Source of the DNA: Nonomuraea sp. MG754425
GTDB lineage: Bacteria > Actinomycetota > Actinomycetes > Streptosporangiales > Streptosporangiaceae
NCBI RefSeq assembly: GCF_021699195.1
Contig: NZ_SSXE01000037.1
Coordinates: 1 to 56,706, forward strand
Length of the DNA: 56,706 nt
Reading direction: 5' to 3'
The notes under the pieces: generated by a model
What the model saw: only the letters and a program-made list of their open reading frames with translations
Database searches by the model: none
Told to the model about the DNA's origin: nothing
Program-made: the position numbers and the translations under genes
Part shown: positions 26,423 through 38,697 of the stretch, one piece after another
Layout of the letters: each line of letters starts with the position of its first letter
Numbering within the stretch: the first letter of the stretch is position 1

Positions 26423-27544
26423 TCAGCGCTGGATCGGCGCCACCACGACCTCGACCCGCTGGAACTCCTTGATGTCGGAGTAACCGGTCGAGGCCATGGT
26501 CCGCTTGAGCGCGCCCATGAGGTTCATGGAACCGTCGGCCACACTGGACGGCCCGTGCAGGATCTGCTCCAGCGTGCCCACCGTGCCGAACTCGACCCGC
26601 CGCCCGCGCGGCAGGTCGGGGTGGTGCGCCTCCGAGCCCCAGTGGAACCCGTGGCCGGGCGCCTCCACCGCGCGCGCCAGCGGCGAGCCCACCATCACGG
26701 CGTCGGTGCCGCAGGCGATGGCCTTGGCGATGTCGCCGGAGGTGCCCATGCCGCCGTCGGCGATCACGTGCACGTAGCGCCCGCCGGACTCGTCGAGGTA
26801 GTCGCGCCGCGCCGCCGCCACGTCGGAGATCGCGGTGGCCATCGGCACGGCCACGCCGAGCACGTTGCGCGTGGTGTGCGAAGCGCCGCCGCCGAAGCCC
26901 ACCAGCACGCCCGCGGCGCCGGTGCGCATCAGGTGCAGGGCGGCGGTGTAGGTGGCGCAGCCGCCCACGATGACCGGCACGTCCAGCTCGTAGATGAACT
27001 GCTTGAGGTTGAGCGGCTCGGCCCGTCCGGAGACGTGCTCGGCGGAGACGGTCGTGCCACGGATGACGAAGATGTCCACGCCCGCGTCGATCACGGCCTT
27101 GTGGTACTGGACCGTACGCTGCGGCGACAGCCGCACGGCGGTGGTCACCCCGGAGGCGCGGATCTCCTCGATGCGGCGGCCGATCAGCTCTTCCTTGATC
27201 GGCGCGGCGTAGATCTCCTGCAGCCTCCTGGTGGCCGCCTCCTGGTCGAGGGCGGCGCACTCCTCCAGCAGCGGCAGCGGGTCCTCGTAGCGCGTCCACA
27301 ACCCTTCGAGGTCGAGCGGCGCCAGGCCGCCGAGCCGCCCGATCTCGATGGCGGTGGCCGGCGAGACCACGCTGTCCATGGGAGCGACGACCACGGGCAG
27401 CTCGAACCGGTAGGCGTCGATCTGCCAGGCGATCGAGACCTCCTCCGGGTCGCGGGTGCGCCGCGAGGGCACCAGGCCGATCTCGTCAAGTGAGTACGCC
27501 CGCCGCCCGGTCTTACCCCGGCCGATCTCCACCTGCTGAGTCAT
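26423..27544 (-). CDS. guaB3: GuaB3-type IMP dehydrogenase family protein
   Basis: This 373-residue IMPDH/GMPR-fold protein lacks the CBS pair of true IMPDH. N-terminus EIGRGKTGRRAYSLDEIGLV and C-terminus GYSDIKEFQRVEVVV mark the actinobacterial GuaB3 (GuaB-related 2) group. The loop that carries the catalytic Cys in IMPDH (G-P-G-S-I-C-T-T-R) reads GFGGGASHTTR at 216-226, so the Cys position is H223. Its enzymatic role is therefore doubtful; GuaB3 proteins in cyanobacteria have been reported as GMP reductases, but no Cys equivalent is evident here. It starts 4 bases after the guaB stop, in the same operon. Confidence 0.9.
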   Translation of the reverse strand: MTQQVEIGRGKTGRRAYSLDEIGLVPSRRTRDPEEVSIAWQIDAYRFELPVVVAPMDSVVSPATAIEIGRLGGLAPLDLEGLWTRYEDPLPLLEECAALDQEAATRRLQEIYAAPIKEELIGRRIEEIRASGVTTAVRLSPQRTVQYHKAVIDAGVDIFVIRGTTVSAEHVSGRAEPLNLKQFIYELDVPVIVGGCATYTAALHLMRTGAAGVLVGFGGGASHTTRNVLGVAVPMATAISDVAAARRDYLDESGGRYVHVIADGGMGTSGDIAKAIACGTDAVMVGSPLARAVEAPGHGFHWGSEAHHPDLPRGRRVEFGTVGTLEQILHGPSSVADGSMNLMGALKRTMASTGYSDIKEFQRVEVVVAPIQR

Positions 27545-27548
27545 GAAC

Positions 27549-30468
<2,920 letters not shown>

Positions 30469-30495
30469 TCCCCACCGCGCGGGCCGCTTCGGTCA

Positions 30496-30501
30496 TATGG
30501 T
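30496..30501 (+). promoter_or_regulatory. -10-like hexamer of a probable leaderless promoter
   Basis: TATGGT ends 6 bases before the GTG at 30508. It predicts a leaderless transcript for the DUF5319 gene. Confidence 0.4.
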
Positions 30502-30507
30502 GGGAAG

Positions 30508-30885
30508 GTGCTGGAAGACGTCCCCCGCGATCCGTTCGCGGACGACCCGAACGACCCTTCCTCGGCGATGGGCGCGCTCGACGACGCCGAGCCACTCACC
30601 GCGGCCGAGCGCGACGAGGCCATCACCGACCTCGCCGACGTCGAGGTCTTCCGCTCCCTGCTCGAACCGCAGGGGGTGCTGGGGCTCGTGCTCGACTGCC
30701 CGGAATGCGGCGAGCAGCACTTCTTCGACTGGGAGCTGCTGCGCGGCAACCTGAAACAGATGATCGAGAAAGGCCAGCCGCAGGTGCACGAGCCGGCCTT
30801 CCATCCCGACCCCGCCGACTACGTGAGCTGGGACTACGCCAGAGGCTACGTCGACGGTGTCATCGACACGGAGGAGCGCCGCTGA
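30508..30885 (+). CDS. DUF5319 family protein
   Basis: This 125-residue acidic protein starts LEDVPRDPFADDPNDP and has a C-P-E-C-G motif (LDCPECGEQHFFDWELL, about residues 68-84) that could bind a metal through two Cys and a His. The C-terminal [18 protein letters not shown] is conserved in the family. In Mycobacterium the equivalent gene lies between guaB2 and sigD, as here. No function is established. Its last 40 bases overlap, in antisense, the end of the anti-sigma-like ORF downstream of sigD. It is soluble, with no signal peptide. Confidence 0.88.
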   Translation: MLEDVPRDPFADDPNDPSSAMGALDDAEPLTAAERDEAITDLADVEVFRSLLEPQGVLGLVLDCPECGEQHFFDWELLRGNLKQMIEKGQPQVHEPAFHPDPADYVSWDYARGYVDGVIDTEERR

Positions 30886-30998
30886 CCGACGTCATCGAGC
30901 AGTACGGCCAGCAACCGCACCGCCGGATCGCCCGGACCGGGCGTCTCTCCACGACCGAGCGCGTCGAGCAGCGCATCGGTCTCCTGCTCAGGCGTCAA
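30846..30998 (-). CDS. Candidate 50-residue anti-sigma-D stub (RsdA N-terminal region only)
   Basis: A TTG at 30998-30996 overlaps the sigD stop codon (TTGA) and opens a 50-codon frame ending with TAG at 30848-30846. It encodes [18 protein letters not shown] (residues 1-18) and later [14 protein letters not shown] (24-37). This pattern resembles the N-terminal sigma-binding segment of RsdA anti-sigma-D factors, which are normally encoded directly after sigD and also carry a membrane helix and long extracytoplasmic part. Here the frame stops after the binding segment, inside the antisense 3' end of the DUF5319 gene. It may be a functional mini-anti-sigma or a decayed remnant. The similarity call is from memory and needs alignment. 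Confidence 0.5.
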   Translation of the reverse strand: MTPEQETDALLDALGRGETPGPGDPAVRLLAVLLDDVGQRRSSVSMTPST

Positions 30999-31660
30999 GC
31001 CGACTCCAGCTCGGCCATCTGCCGCAACCTGGCCAGCGCCCGATGCTGGGCGACGCGGACCGCACCCGGTGACATACCGAGTACATTACCGGTCTCCTCG
31101 GCCGACAACCCCGACACCACCCGCAACAGCAGCAACTCCCGCTGGTTGTCGGGCAGCCGGGCCAGCAGCCGCCGGGCGTGCTCGACCTCGATGTAGCGGA
31201 CCACCGTCTCCTCCGGGCCCGGCCCGTCGTCGGGCCCGTCGGGCAGGTCCTGGGTGGGCACCGCGGAACGCACCGAACTCCGCAGCGCGTCGGCCACCTT
31301 GTGCGAGGCGATCCCGAACACGAACGACGCGAACGGCCGCCCCATGTCCCGGTATCGCGGCAGCGCGGACAGCACCGCGATGCACACCTCCTGGGCCACG
31401 TCATCGGCAATGTGATATTGCCCTGAAACCCGGCCCAGCCTGGCGCGGCAATACCGCACCACCATCGGACGCAACTCGCGGAGCAGGGATTCGATCGCGC
31501 TGCGATCTCCCTGCACGGCGAGGCTCGTCAGTTCTCTTAGGTCGGAGTCATCCGTCCGTGCCGGAAGTCTCGACGCGAGCCTTACCCCAATTTTGGCGTC
31601 GGCGACGCTTCCCTCGCTCACGATAGGCATGATGCCCGCACTGATCCGGCCTGTCGTCAT
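30995..31660 (-). CDS. sigD: Sigma-70 family ECF-type RNA polymerase sigma factor (SigD)
   Basis: This 221-residue protein has sigma region 2 (about 63-125; [20 protein letters not shown] and [18 protein letters not shown]) and region 4 with the [23 protein letters not shown] (about 185-215). Gene order (guaB, DUF5319, sigD, groEL) matches sigD loci of Mycobacterium and Streptomyces. ATG 31660 is the longest start; ATG 31630 ([13 protein letters not shown]) is a credible shorter one, and neither has a good ribosome-binding site. The stop overlaps the candidate anti-sigma ORF. The upstream 240 bp is AT-rich and probably holds its promoter. Confidence 0.92.
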   Translation of the reverse strand: MTTGRISAGIMPIVSEGSVADAKIGVRLASRLPARTDDSDLRELTSLAVQGDRSAIESLLRELRPMVVRYCRARLGRVSGQYHIADDVAQEVCIAVLSALPRYRDMGRPFASFVFGIASHKVADALRSSVRSAVPTQDLPDGPDDGPGPEETVVRYIEVEHARRLLARLPDNQRELLLLRVVSGLSAEETGNVLGMSPGAVRVAQHRALARLRQMAELESA

Positions 31661-31903
31661 GGGGAACGGCTACGGATTGGTCACATTGGAGCGACGATAA
31701 CGAGCAGTAATCAACCGACCACACTAAGCCTTAATACTGACATTATGTTTCAGGCGATAACCCGGAATGCGCGACAATTGTCAGACCTCCGGACGCTTAT
31801 CTCACACTCCAGGTTTACTTCAATAAGCCACCTTTTCCCCCAGTTCCCCCCAACCCGCTCACCGCCGGACACGCCACCGGCAGCCCTCAGATCACCCCAT
31901 CAC

Positions 31904-32500
31904 TCATTCGTCCCGCGCGTCCAGAAGTTCCAGATAGCCCTGAACCGCCTCCCACAGATGGTGCTCGGGATACCGCCGCAACCCCCGATGCTCGCGCCGC
32001 CACTGCCGGTCCCAGTACGCCCCCTGCACGGCTCGCAGGTGCCGCAGCGCCGCCTCCAGCTCCCCCGCCGCCCGAGCCGCCCGCTCCTCGCCGGTGACGG
32101 GCTCGACGCCGCGCAGCGCCTCGAACCGCCGCTCCCGCAGCGCCTCCAGCACGCCGCTCTCGACCCCGTCCAGCGACCAGAACAGCACCGGCTCGCGAAT
32201 GCGGTGATTGGCCACCGGCTCGCCGGACGACCGCCACCAGTAGGCGATGCCGCCCTGGTCCAGCCGCAGGAAGTCGACCAGCCAGGCCGTGCCGGGCGGA
32301 TGCGTGCCCCAGGCCACCTCCTCCGGCGGCAGGTTCAGCACCAGCGCGACCTCGATCTCGTCGAGGGGGTCGGCACCCGCCGGCAGGTCGCCGAACACGT
32401 ACGCCGCGCGCAGGAACGGCTCCTCCGCCGGCAGCCGCCTGGTCTCCTCGCATTCCCGCGCCAGCATCCTCAGCCGCTCCACCGCGCGCGCGTACCGCAT
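31904..32500 (-). CDS. Uncharacterised actinobacterial protein (DUF7711-like)
   Basis: This 198-residue soluble protein begins MRYARAVERLRMLARECEET and contains YVFGDLPAGADPLDEIEVAL, a stretch reminiscent of nucleotidyltransferase or metal-site loops, but no firm catalytic motif. The C-terminal half is helical and rich in Arg, Glu and Trp/Tyr (GAYWDRQWRREHRG). I recall similar proteins annotated DUF7711, without known function. It lies between sigD and groEL on the leftward strand, where WhiB-type genes are found in other actinobacteria, but it is unrelated to them. A strong hairpin separates it from groEL. Confidence 0.65.
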   Translation of the reverse strand: MRYARAVERLRMLARECEETRRLPAEEPFLRAAYVFGDLPAGADPLDEIEVALVLNLPPEEVAWGTHPPGTAWLVDFLRLDQGGIAYWWRSSGEPVANHRIREPVLFWSLDGVESGVLEALRERRFEALRGVEPVTGEERAARAAGELEAALRHLRAVQGAYWDRQWRREHRGLRRYPEHHLWEAVQGYLELLDARDE

Positions 32501-32567
32501 GCTGCACCGCCTCCCGAGCCCCAGCGTAGGCCAGGCGCCCCCAAGGCCCAGGACACCCCCAGAAAAG

Positions 32568-32605
32568 CCGTACGGCCCGCACCCCGAAGGGTGCGGGCCG
32601 TACGG
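32568..32605. terminator. Intrinsic terminator of groEL
   Basis: CCGTACGGCCCGCACCC pairs perfectly with GGGTGCGGGCCGTACGG, a 17-bp stem with a CGAA tetraloop, 15 bases after the groEL stop. On the groEL strand it is followed by a CTTTTCT run. The outer stem is nearly identical to that of the hairpin at 53872. Confidence 0.9.
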
Positions 32606-32620
32606 AAACGGGAGAAGCGG

Positions 32621-34312
<1,692 letters not shown>

Positions 34313-34624
34313 TTACTTCTCGATGATCGCGAGAACGTCGCGGGCGGAGAGCACGAGGTACTCCTCGCCGCCGTACTTGACCTCGGTGCCGCCGTACTTG
34401 CTGTAGAGGACGATGTCGCCCTCAGAGACGTCGAGCGGAATCCGCTTGTCGCCGTCCTCGTCCCAGTTGCCCGGGCCCACCGCGAGGACCTTGCCCTCTT
34501 GCGGCTTCTCCTTGGCGGTGTCAGGGATGACCAGGCCGGAAGCGGTGGTCTGCTCGGCCTCAAGCGGCTGAACCACGATGCGGTCGCCGAGCGGCTTAAC
34601 GGGAACCTTGGTGGCGGTCGTCAC
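34313..34624 (-). CDS. groES: Co-chaperonin GroES
   Basis: This 103-residue protein has [21 protein letters not shown] at the N-terminus (the last part is the mobile-loop region) and [14 protein letters not shown] at the C-terminus, a complete GroES fold. It caps the GroEL ring. The GTG start at 34624 has GGGGAGG 7 bases upstream. It is first in the groES-groEL operon, under a vegetative promoter overlapped downstream by a CIRCE operator, so HrcA-type heat-shock repression is expected. Confidence 0.97.
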   Translation of the reverse strand: MTTATKVPVKPLGDRIVVQPLEAEQTTASGLVIPDTAKEKPQEGKVLAVGPGNWDEDGDKRIPLDVSEGDIVLYSKYGGTEVKYGGEEYLVLSARDVLAIIEK

Positions 34625-34713
34625 GATCGGACCTCCCCTTCAGATTTGAATGATCTAGAAGAGGCGACCAGCGGGGCCTGCCGTCGCGGGTGTCAGACCT
34701 GCCTCGTCGCACG

Positions 34714-34740
34714 TTGGCACTCTCAAGGGGAGAGTGCCAA
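34714..34740 (-). promoter_or_regulatory. CIRCE operator of groES-groEL
   Basis: TTGGCACTC-N9-GAGTGCCAA is a perfect inverted repeat matching the CIRCE consensus TTAGCACTC-N9-GAGTGCTAA with a symmetric A-to-G change. HrcA is the known CIRCE-binding repressor; hrcA itself is not in the window. Confidence 0.95.
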
Positions 34741-34745
34741 CAGGA

Positions 34746-34774
34746 AACATATGCAAGAGGGGCTTGACAGTCAA
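34746..34774 (-). promoter_or_regulatory. groES promoter
   Basis: On the leftward strand TTGACT (34774-34769) and TATGTT (34751-34746) are spaced by 17 bp, a clear vegetative sigma factor promoter. The CIRCE element lies directly downstream, over the expected start site. Confidence 0.85.
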
Positions 34775-34947
34775 CACGAACGCGTCTGCTGAGAGCGATC
34801 AGACACCTTGACGCCACCCTGACAGGCCCCGAAGCCCGTCCAGTCTTTCACGTGCGCGAACCTCCCTGACGACGTGGCGGGCCGGGCGCGTGTCCCGCGC
34901 CGCCCGGACGTCCGTCCCGCCCCGGCGTGGCGCTAACGTCGGGTCAC

Positions 34948-36123
34948 GTGGACCTCGACGCCTTCACCGAGTTGCTGACCCCGCGCGGCAGGCGCGCCCT
35001 GGCGGAGGCCGAGGAACTGACCGGCGGCGACCCCGTCGCCGCCGCCACCGCCATGCGCAGGACGTACGACGCGGGGCTCACCTCGGCGGCGCTCACCCAG
35101 GCCGGGCTCAGGGAACGGGCCAGAGCCAAGTTCGGCGCGGACGCCGGGCGGATGTTCTTCACCCCGCACGGCCTGGAGCAGTCCACGAGGGCGGAGGTCG
35201 CCGGGCACCGCGCCCGCCGCCTGCTCGCCCTGCACGGCGGGGCCGCGCCGCACGTCGCCGACGCCTGCTGCGGCGTCGGCGGCGACCTGCTCGCGCTGGC
35301 CCGCGCCGGCTGCACCGTCGACGCCGTGGACACCGACCCGCTGACCGTGGCCGTGGCCAGGGCCAACGTGGAGGCGTTCGGGGTGGACGGCCGGGTCACG
35401 GTGACGGTAGCGGACGCGGCGCGGGTCCGGCCGGAGGACTACGACGTGCTGTTCGCCGATCCGGCCCGGCGGACGAGCAGGGGCCGGACGTTCGACCCCA
35501 TGGCCTACTCCCCGCCCTGGCCCACGGTGCTCGACCTGGTCTCCCGGGCCCGCCTGGCCTGCCTCAAGGTCGCCCCCGGCATCCCGTACGAGTTCATCCC
35601 CGAGGGCGCGGAAGCCGAGTGGATCTCGTACAAGGGGGAGGTCAAGGAGGCCACGCTGTGGACGGGGCGGGCGGCGGGCAGGCGGGCGACCCTGCTGCCC
35701 GGCGGCCACACGCTGACCGCCGCCGGCGTCCTGGCCCCCACCGGCCCGCCGGGGCGCTACGTCTACGAGCCCGACGGCGCCGCCATCCGCGCCCACCTCG
35801 TCGGCGAGGTGGCCGAACTGGCCGGCGGCAGGCTGCTCGACCCGATGATCGCCTACATCACGTCCGACGTCCTGGTGCGCACCCCGTGGGCCGCCGGATA
35901 CGAAGTGGCGGACATTCTTCCGTTTTCTCTGAAAAAGCTCCGCGCCACGCTCCGCGAGCGCGGGATCGGCAATGTCACCATCAAAAAGCGCGGCTCCGCG
36001 ATCGACATCGAACGCCTTCGTTCCGATTTGCGGCTGAACGGCGACAAATCCCTGGTCATCATCCTGACCAGAATTGCCGACAAACCCTCAGTCATCCTCT
36101 GCAAGCCCATCCCACCTGCCTGA
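34948..36123 (+). CDS. Class I SAM-dependent methyltransferase with THUMP-like domain
   Basis: This 391-residue protein has the SAM-binding motif DACCGVGGD at 105-113, the strand-2 Asp in AVDTD, and a catalytic-site-like FADPARR at 169-175 in place of the NPPY/DPPY motif. The C-terminal ~70 residues (VADILPFSLKKLRATLRERG...VTIKKRG) match the THUMP-like domain associated with RNA methyltransferases. An RNA substrate is therefore likely, though undefined. GTG 34948 gives VDLDAFTELLTPRG, the usual start; TAACGT 8 bases upstream suggests a leaderless mRNA. It is divergent from groES. Confidence 0.85.
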   Translation: MDLDAFTELLTPRGRRALAEAEELTGGDPVAAATAMRRTYDAGLTSAALTQAGLRERARAKFGADAGRMFFTPHGLEQSTRAEVAGHRARRLLALHGGAAPHVADACCGVGGDLLALARAGCTVDAVDTDPLTVAVARANVEAFGVDGRVTVTVADAARVRPEDYDVLFADPARRTSRGRTFDPMAYSPPWPTVLDLVSRARLACLKVAPGIPYEFIPEGAEAEWISYKGEVKEATLWTGRAAGRRATLLPGGHTLTAAGVLAPTGPPGRYVYEPDGAAIRAHLVGEVAELAGGRLLDPMIAYITSDVLVRTPWAAGYEVADILPFSLKKLRATLRERGIGNVTIKKRGSAIDIERLRSDLRLNGDKSLVIILTRIADKPSVILCKPIPPA

Positions 36124-36234
36124 ATCGCCAAACTCGGCCATCCGTACGTTAACCGCGATCTTTCAATTCAGCCCTGACGGACCTTGATCGAAAGGCTAAG
36201 GTGGGCGGGCGAGGAGTTCTCCGCCCTATTGCGG

Positions 36235-36263
36235 TTGACCGCGCTCTCACCTTTCCCTACGAA
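36235..36263 (+). promoter_or_regulatory. Promoter of the coiled-coil protein gene
   Basis: TTGACC (36235-36240) and TACGAA (36258-36263) are separated by 17 bp. They lie 55 bases before the GTG at 36318, which has its own AAGGAG site, so this gene has a normal leader. Confidence 0.6.
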
Positions 36264-36317
36264 CCGGACCTATCCCACCGCTGCGCGGCAGACCGTCGGC
36301 GAGCGAAGGAGCTTTCG

Positions 36318-38201
36318 GTGGACCATTCCAACCACTCCGCCCTTCTTCCAAACGGCTACGACGCCGTCCCCAAGAGGATGCGAGACCTGCTCGCTCGTGC
36401 CGCCCAGGACCACGTCTACGAGCAACGCACCCAGGGCGCGGTGCTCGACGAGATCCGGCAGCGGCTCGAGGGCATGGAGTGGCTGCTGCGCGAGGTCCGC
36501 GAGCGCGAGCTGGGCGGTCTGAGCGGCACGCTGGAGACGGTCAGCGGACGCCTCGACGAGATCTCCGCCAAGCCGCCGATGTGGGCGGAGGGCCTGGCGC
36601 AGCACGTCGAGGCGGTACGCGACCACGTCGACGCCGTCGGCGAGCGGATCAACCACGTGGACGCCCGCGTCACCCCGGTGGCCGAGCTGCCGAGCCTGTG
36701 GGCCGACCTCGGCACGGTGGGCGAGAGCGTGGAGGAGGCGCTCAGCCGCCTGCAGTCGGTGCTCGACACCACCGACGGCATCACCAAGGGCATGTCCGAC
36801 TTCGCGGCCCTGCTGGCCGGCCTCAACTCCAGCATGGAGGCCGCGGCCAGCCGCTTCACCCGGCTCGACAAGTCGATGGCCGAGCTGACCAGCCGCACCG
36901 ACCGCGTCGAGGACGTCGTCAACGACCTGTCCGAGAGCGTCACCGAGCGCCTGGCGGGCACGGTCGAGCAGCTCGCGGGCAAGGTCGAGGCCGCCGAGCA
37001 GCGCACGTCCGCCCGGCTCGACGACGCCGACCAGCGCCTCGGCGCCCGCCTCGACGAGACCGAGGAGCGGCTGAGCACCCGGCTCGGCGAGACCGACGAG
37101 CGGCTGAGCACCCGCCTGAACGACACCGACCAGCGTCTCGGCACCCGGCTCGACGAGACCGACCAGCGCCTGGCCACGGCGCTCCTGGAGGCCGACGAGC
37201 GCCTCGTGGGCCGGCTCAGGGAGGCCGACGAGCAGCTCACCGGCCGGCTGGCCGCCGTCGAGCAGCGCCTGACCACCCGGCTCGACGAGGCCGACCAGCA
37301 CCTCGCCGTGCAGCTCGGCGAGAGCGAGCAGCGCCTGACGGCCCGGCTCAGCGGCGTCGACGCCCGGCTCGACCGGGCCGAGGGCCGGCTCGCGGCGCTC
37401 GACTCGCGGCTGACCGGGTTCGACAGCCGCCTGGAGTCGGCCGACGAGTGCCTGGCCGACATCGACACCAGGATCGACGGTCTCGACGGCCGGATGAGCG
37501 GCGTGGACAAGCGCCTGGTCTCCGTGGACGGCCAGCTCGGCTCGGTGGACAAGCGGCTGGGCACCCTCGACGGCCACCTGGGCCGCCACGACGACCGCTT
37601 CGACGCCCTCGACGTGCGCGTCGACGCCCGCTTCGCCTCGCTCGACGAGCGCGTCTCGGCCGCCGACCAGCACGCCACCGAGATCGCCACCCGCGGCGAG
37701 GCCCGCTTCAACAAGCTCGACAACCAGATGGACGCCATCGACGAACGCCTGGTCGAGGCCGAGGAGCACATGAGCAGCCGCCTCGACGGCCTCGACGGCC
37801 ACTTCGGCGGCCTCGACACCCGCCTGCGCGGCTTCGACACCCACCTCAACGGCCTGGCCACCCGCGCCGAGCAGGCCGGCGAGCACCTGGAGTCGATGGA
37901 CGAGCGCATCGGCTCCGTCACCGAGAGCGTGGGCCGGCTCCCCGCCGCCCTCGCCATCCCCGAGCAGGTCGGCGAGCTGCTCCAGTCGCACGTGGGCGAG
38001 CAGGCCGAACGCCTGACCGCGGCCACCGACGCGCTCACCGAGCTGGTCAGGTCCCGCCCCGACGCCGACGAGTTGGCCGGCACGGTGTCCGGCATCGTCG
38101 AGCCCGCGGCCGAAGACCTCACCAAGCGGCTGGGCGCGCTGGAGGAGACCATGCTGGCCCTGGCCGAGGCGCTGCTGCGCCCGACGAGAGGCAAGGACTG
38201 A
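36318..38201 (+). CDS. Long coiled-coil protein with hendecad then heptad repeats
   Basis: This 627-residue acidic protein is almost entirely helical and has no signal peptide or membrane segment. Residues 1-232 are non-repetitive helices. Residues 233-353 hold eleven consecutive 11-residue repeats of the form R-L-x-E-x-D-x-R-L-x-x. Residues 357-433 switch to eleven 7-residue repeats (R-L-x-x-x-D-x), followed by looser coiled coil and a final globular-looking segment. GTG 36318 has AAGGAG 6 bases upstream. The pattern suggests an elongated scaffold; hendecad-rich Scy and FilP of Streptomyces polar growth are known comparisons, but homology is unproven. It is probably transcribed alone. Confidence 0.8.
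   Translation: MDHSNHSALLPNGYDAVPKRMRDLLARAAQDHVYEQRTQGAVLDEIRQRLEGMEWLLREVRERELGGLSGTLETVSGRLDEISAKPPMWAEGLAQHVEAVRDHVDAVGERINHVDARVTPVAELPSLWADLGTVGESVEEALSRLQSVLDTTDGITKGMSDFAALLAGLNSSMEAAASRFTRLDKSMAELTSRTDRVEDVVNDLSESVTERLAGTVEQLAGKVEAAEQRTSARLDDADQRLGARLDETEERLSTRLGETDERLSTRLNDTDQRLGTRLDETDQRLATALLEADERLVGRLREADEQLTGRLAAVEQRLTTRLDEADQHLAVQLGESEQRLTARLSGVDARLDRAEGRLAALDSRLTGFDSRLESADECLADIDTRIDGLDGRMSGVDKRLVSVDGQLGSVDKRLGTLDGHLGRHDDRFDALDVRVDARFASLDERVSAADQHATEIATRGEARFNKLDNQMDAIDERLVEAEEHMSSRLDGLDGHFGGLDTRLRGFDTHLNGLATRAEQAGEHLESMDERIGSVTESVGRLPAALAIPEQVGELLQSHVGEQAERLTAATDALTELVRSRPDADELAGTVSGIVEPAAEDLTKRLGALEETMLALAEALLRPTRGKD
37014..37376 (+). repeat. Eleven tandem 33-bp repeats encoding 11-residue coiled-coil units
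   Basis: Each 33-bp unit encodes one hendecad such as RLDETEERLST, RLNDTDQRLGT or RLAAVEQRLTT. Units vary at non-core positions but keep R-L at 1-2 and a Leu at 9. The DNA repeats are imperfect, so they are old rather than freshly expanded. Confidence 0.9.
37386..37616 (+). repeat. Eleven tandem 21-bp repeats encoding 7-residue coiled-coil units
   Basis: Units such as RLAALDS, RLTGFDS, RIDGLDG, RMSGVDK and RLGTLDG follow the hendecads after a three-residue AEG link. Leu/Ile/Val at positions 2 and 5 form the heptad core, and Asp at position 6 is nearly invariant. Confidence 0.9.
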
Positions 38202-38310
38202 ACTTCGGCCTGAACCCGGCCCGCGCTTGTGCGGCGGCTCACACCGCCCGTTGTCACATCCGTGCGGTCACCGCCGTCCCTTCCCCGAACCCGAGGAGAG
38301 GGACGGACGG

Positions 38311-38697
38311 ATGTTCATCAAGATCACAGTAGTGGTGGCCGCGGCGACGATGCTGGTCACCGGCGTGTGGATGCGGATCGACCCGGCGAGCTTCGCCGCG
38401 TGGGCCGGCTGGCCCAACCACGTGCACTTCCTGCACGACGCCGGCGTCTTCCAGATCGGCATCGGCATGATGATGGTGTGCGCCCTGTGGTGGCGCGACG
38501 TGATCTCGGTGGTGCTGGCCGGATACGTGTTCACCAACACCTTCCACGTCGTGAACCACGTGCTGGACCGGCACCTGGGCGGCGACGACGACACCTGGTG
38601 GCAGCTCGGCCTGTTCTCGGTGCTCGCCGCCGCGGCCCTGGCGCTGCGCCTGCGGACGCTCTACCGGGGCCGCGCGCTCACACGTGCACGGTCGTGA
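38311..38697 (+). CDS. Small integral membrane protein, uncharacterised
   Basis: This 128-residue protein has four hydrophobic segments: about 4-22 ([17 protein letters not shown]), 44-62, 66-82 and 97-115. Conserved-looking residues include [19 protein letters not shown] and a [11 protein letters not shown] stretch with several His. The length and topology are like DoxX or DUF4345-type small membrane proteins, but I cannot assign it firmly. ATG 38311 is used, with GGAGAGG upstream. Its last 20 bases overlap the end of tsaD on the opposite strand. Confidence 0.65.
   Translation: MFIKITVVVAAATMLVTGVWMRIDPASFAAWAGWPNHVHFLHDAGVFQIGIGMMMVCALWWRDVISVVLAGYVFTNTFHVVNHVLDRHLGGDDDTWWQLGLFSVLAAAALALRLRTLYRGRALTRARS

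Noticed and set aside
31773..31782. GACAATTGTC palindrome upstream of sigD as an operator
   Set aside because: Ten bases with no repeat or partner nearby; too short to support alone.
31661..31903. A small WhiB-like gene expected between sigD and groEL
   Set aside because: No frame with the four-Cys WhiB pattern occurs on either strand. The region is AT-rich and looks like promoter DNA.
36270..38332. Several long open frames on both strands over the coiled-coil gene
   Set aside because: They arise from repeated GC-rich codons. Only the frame at 36318-38201 has a ribosome-binding site and a sensible protein with regular repeats.
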